A program made the translations under genes and the position numbers. The notes under the pieces were generated by a model that did not search any database, had not been told where the DNA came from, and was given only the letters and a program-made list of their open reading frames with translations. Shown here piece after piece: positions 62,173 through 64,000 of a stretch of 64,000 bases of DNA (within the stretch, counting starts at the first letter, position 1; every line of letters starts with the position of its first letter). The DNA comes from JAJDNS01 sp963578825. GTDB taxonomy: Bacteria; Acidobacteriota; Vicinamibacteria; Fen-336. The stretch is from positions 69,176 to 133,175 of the forward strand of contig CAUZDW010000008.1 of NCBI GenBank assembly GCA_963578825.1, in the 5' to 3' direction.

Positions 62173-62285
62173 GGATCTGTGTTTTTCACTCCCGGGCGCG
62201 TTTCGCGTCCGTCGGCCGATTCGGCCGGAAGCGCCACAACGCTCACGCCTGGGACGGGCGATGCGAGTGTACCGATGACGACCGC

Positions 62286-62291
62286 TATAAT
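62286..62291 (+). promoter_or_regulatory. -10 box seven bases before the ychF-like start (leaderless candidate)
   Basis: A perfect TATAAT ends seven bases before ATG 62299, with CCCGGGC between and no ribosome site. Confidence 0.5.
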
Positions 62292-62298
62292 CCCGGGC

Positions 62299-63375
62299 AT
62301 GAAAGCGGGCATCCTTGGTCTCTCACTGGTGGGAAAAAGCACCCTTTTCCAGCTCCTCACAGGTCACGCCGGGACCGGTCAGGGCGGACGGCCCGAGGCC
62401 CGGGTGGGCATCGCGCGGGTGCCCGACGCCCGGGTGGAATCCCTGGCCGGCATCTTCAACCCCAGGAAGAAGACCTGGGCGACGGTGGAGTACGTGGACG
62501 TCCCAGGCGTCGCCCGGGGCGAGGGCTCGGCGCTGGTCGACCTGCCGGCGCTGCGGGGCGTGGACGCCCTCGTCCACGTGGTGCGAGTGTTCGAGTCGGA
62601 TCTGGCTCCTCACCCGGAGGGATCGACCAACCCGCTGCGGGATGCGAGCACTCTCGAGCTCGAGCTCATCCTCGCAGATCTGGAGACGGTCGAACGACGG
62701 ATCGAGCGGCTCGAGGCGAGCATACAGAAGACCAGGCTGCCCGAGGAGGTGGCGGAGAGGGAACTGTTCCTCCGGTTGAAGGACGGGCTCGAAGCCGAGA
62801 AGCCGCTGCGCGAGCTGGGTCTCACCGACGACGAGAGACGGCGCTTGCGAGGATACTCGCTGCTCTCCGAGAAGCCCCTGCTGCTCGTCGCAAACCTCGA
62901 CGAAGACCGCATGCGCGAGGCCGCTGCCTATCTCGACTCCTCGGGTCTCACCGGGTTCGCTCGCCGTCCTCAGGTCGCGGTGTGCGCCGTCTCCGCGCCA
63001 ATCGAAGCGGAGATGGCGGAGCTGTCGGCCGAGGACGCCCAGGCCTTCCGCGACGATCTAGGCCTCGCCGAGCCCGGGCTCGACCGTGTCATTCAGAGCT
63101 CGTACGAGCTCCTGGGCCTCGTGTCGTTCCTCACGGTGGGAGAGGACGAGTGCCGGGCCTGGACCATCCGCAGGGGCACACGGGCGCAGACCGCAGCGGG
63201 AACGATCCACTCCGATATCGAGCGCGGCTTCATCCGAGCGGAGGTGGTGGCGTTCGAAGATCTCCTGGCCGCGGGCTCGCTGGCCGCGTGCCGGGAGCGA
63301 GGCAGCCTGCGCCTCGAAGGCAAGGAGTACGACGTGAAGGACGGCGACGTAATCAACTTCCGTTTCGCGGTCTGA
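62299..63375 (+). CDS. YchF/Obg-family redox-regulated ATPase-like protein
   Basis: 358 residues from ATG 62299 (a second ATG at 62275 is possible). The P-loop GLSLVGKST is at residues 7-15, with ARVGIARVPDARVESLAGIF and VEYVDVPGVARGEGSALVDL (switch) as in YchF, then VHVVRVFESDLAPHPEGSTN, a coiled-coil (LELILADLETVERRIERLEA) and a C-terminal TGS domain (SFLTVGEDECRAWTIRRGTR; IHSDIERGFIRAEVV). NxxE in place of NKxD (LLVANLDEDR) agrees with ATP rather than GTP preference. YchF binds ribosomes and regulates stress responses. The next gene starts one base after the stop. Confidence 0.93.
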   Translation: MKAGILGLSLVGKSTLFQLLTGHAGTGQGGRPEARVGIARVPDARVESLAGIFNPRKKTWATVEYVDVPGVARGEGSALVDLPALRGVDALVHVVRVFESDLAPHPEGSTNPLRDASTLELELILADLETVERRIERLEASIQKTRLPEEVAERELFLRLKDGLEAEKPLRELGLTDDERRRLRGYSLLSEKPLLLVANLDEDRMREAAAYLDSSGLTGFARRPQVAVCAVSAPIEAEMAELSAEDAQAFRDDLGLAEPGLDRVIQSSYELLGLVSFLTVGEDECRAWTIRRGTRAQTAAGTIHSDIERGFIRAEVVAFEDLLAAGSLAACRERGSLRLEGKEYDVKDGDVINFRFAV

Positions 63376-63376
63376 C

Positions 63377-63880
63377 GTGGCGGAGTGTCCCGCGTGTCGG
63401 CGTCCGGTGGCCGTCGCCCGAGCCCGCTGCCTCTACTGCGGCGCGGAATTGCCAGAGGACGTCGTTCCGGTCGGACCCACGGAGGGCTCACCGACGCTGT
63501 TCGGCCCACTCGTTCCCCTGGAGGAAGGGGAGGCTGCCGGGCAAGAACGCGTCCTGATCGTCCTGGACATCACCTCGGCCCGGACCGAGCGACTGGCGGA
63601 GGCCCTGGACTTGTCAGCCTATGAGGCGGATCTGCTTGCGCGCCGCGGCGGCTTCCACCTGCACCGCATCCTGGATCCGGATCTGGCGGAAGCCGAGGCC
63701 GAGAGGCTTCGGGCGATGGGGATGAAGGTGGAGTTCCTTCTGGAGTCGGAGGTTCGCGCCCAGCCCCTGCGCGCCCTCGGGGGCGAGCGGGGCGCGGACC
63801 TGTTCGACCTGCGTACCGAGGACATCGGCGTCGGCTCCGCGGCGGGGCGGCTCACCTTGGACAGGTTCACCGCAAAGTGA
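63377..63880 (+). CDS. Zinc-ribbon hypothetical protein, probably cut by an IS element
   Basis: 167 residues from a GTG at 63377, one base after the YchF-like gene. CPACRRPVAVARARCLYCGAELP at the start is a zinc ribbon (CxxC...CxxC). The rest (VLIVLDITSARTERLAEALD; AYEADLLARRGGFHLHRIL; AEAERLRAMGMKVEFLLESE) has the alternating helix/strand look of two small alpha/beta modules, not matched to a family. The stop TGA (63878) is also the first three bases of the IS3-like left end, so the native C-terminus may have been longer. Confidence 0.75.
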   Translation: MAECPACRRPVAVARARCLYCGAELPEDVVPVGPTEGSPTLFGPLVPLEEGEAAGQERVLIVLDITSARTERLAEALDLSAYEADLLARRGGFHLHRILDPDLAEAEAERLRAMGMKVEFLLESEVRAQPLRALGGERGADLFDLRTEDIGVGSAAGRLTLDRFTAK

Positions 63881-64000
63881 CCCGCCCCGGGTTTCCTGGA
63901 GGCTCCATTGTTTGGGCGGATGGGGTCCATGGGAAGACCGAGGAGATACTCACTGGAGGTCCGGGAGCGAGCCGTCCGGTTGGTTTTCGATCACGATCAC
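63878..64000 (+). mobile_element. Left end of an IS3-family insertion sequence
   Basis: The boundary starts with TGACCCGCCCCGGGTTTCC, a terminal inverted-repeat-like sequence of the IS3 group (5-prime TG end, GC-rich, followed by CTGGAG), about 50 bases before a transposase start. Only 123 bases are in the window, so the right end, target duplication and second reading frame cannot be seen. Confidence 0.7.
63929..64000 (+). CDS. IS3-family transposase OrfA, N-terminal part
   Basis: ATG at 63929 opens MGRPRRYSLEVRERAVRLVF, the typical start of the helix-turn-helix OrfA of IS3/IS911-type elements (PRRYxxEVRERAVRLV). 24 residues are visible before the window ends. In this family OrfA binds the terminal repeats and is usually joined to the DDE catalytic OrfB by programmed frameshifting. 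Confidence 0.85.
   Translation, partial: MGRPRRYSLEVRERAVRLVFDHDH

Overview
The window is strongly GC-rich throughout and looks like a chromosomal segment of a Gram-negative, predatory or soil-type bacterium. The best guess is Acidobacteriota (Thermoanaerobaculia or Vicinamibacteria-like), with Myxococcota as an alternative. The reasons are two MglA-type GTPases with Pro/Ala-rich tails, a DUF4388-TPR protein, a GldA/F/G-like ABC exporter with a DUF4340 partner, TonB/ExbB/ExbD, an Acidobacteria-style Ser/Thr kinase remnant, and a standard tgt-yajC-secD-secF operon. The lineage is inferred from gene content only; there is no rRNA here.

Layout. 1-9 kb: lactonase fragment, purE, cysteine-cluster protein, fabH, universal stress protein, DNA polymerase IV, a broken Ser/Thr kinase, a FadD-type ligase and an amidohydrolase. 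9-21 kb: a three-domain PIG-L deacetylase behind an MglA GTPase, a secreted cyclophilin, the ABC exporter/GldG/DUF4340 operon and a frame-broken histidine kinase. 20-28 kb: lipoprotein, PMT-family glycosyltransferase, DUF4388-TPR protein, polyprenyl-type GT2, a second KAS III, and a scar where an Lhr helicase and a histidine kinase have been joined by a deletion. 27-38 kb: lipoprotein cyclophilin, zinc-ribbon/Yip1-like membrane protein, M14 carboxypeptidase, tRNA-Gln(CTG), 3-methyladenine glycosylase, aconitase, and an MBL/RNase-like protein with an in-frame stop. 38-46 kb: TPR protein, an MglA GTPase fused to a histidine-kinase-like tail, rpmB, ridA, relA/spoT, TPR lipoprotein, PspC. 46-55 kb: exbD-exbD-exbB-tonB, second tonB, secF-secD-yajC-tgt, ddl. 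55-64 kb: two lysine-rich micropeptides with their own promoter and terminator, an operon of VWA protein, REC/PilZ protein, GT2, HEAT-cyclophilin and HAD phosphatase, then ychF, a zinc-ribbon protein and the left end of an IS3-family element.

Two themes run through the window. First, an unusual number of otherwise conserved genes carry frame breaks. Many lie in G or C runs, and two lie beside perfect inverted repeats; they could be real decay, hairpin-templated mutation or assembly indels. Second, several genes have a good -10 box only 7-8 bases before the start codon, which suggests leaderless transcripts. The most novel-looking item is the micropeptide unit at 55282-55725. The most interesting protein architecture is the GTPase with a histidine-kinase-like tail at 39499-41298. 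No CRISPR array, prophage or classical defence island was seen.
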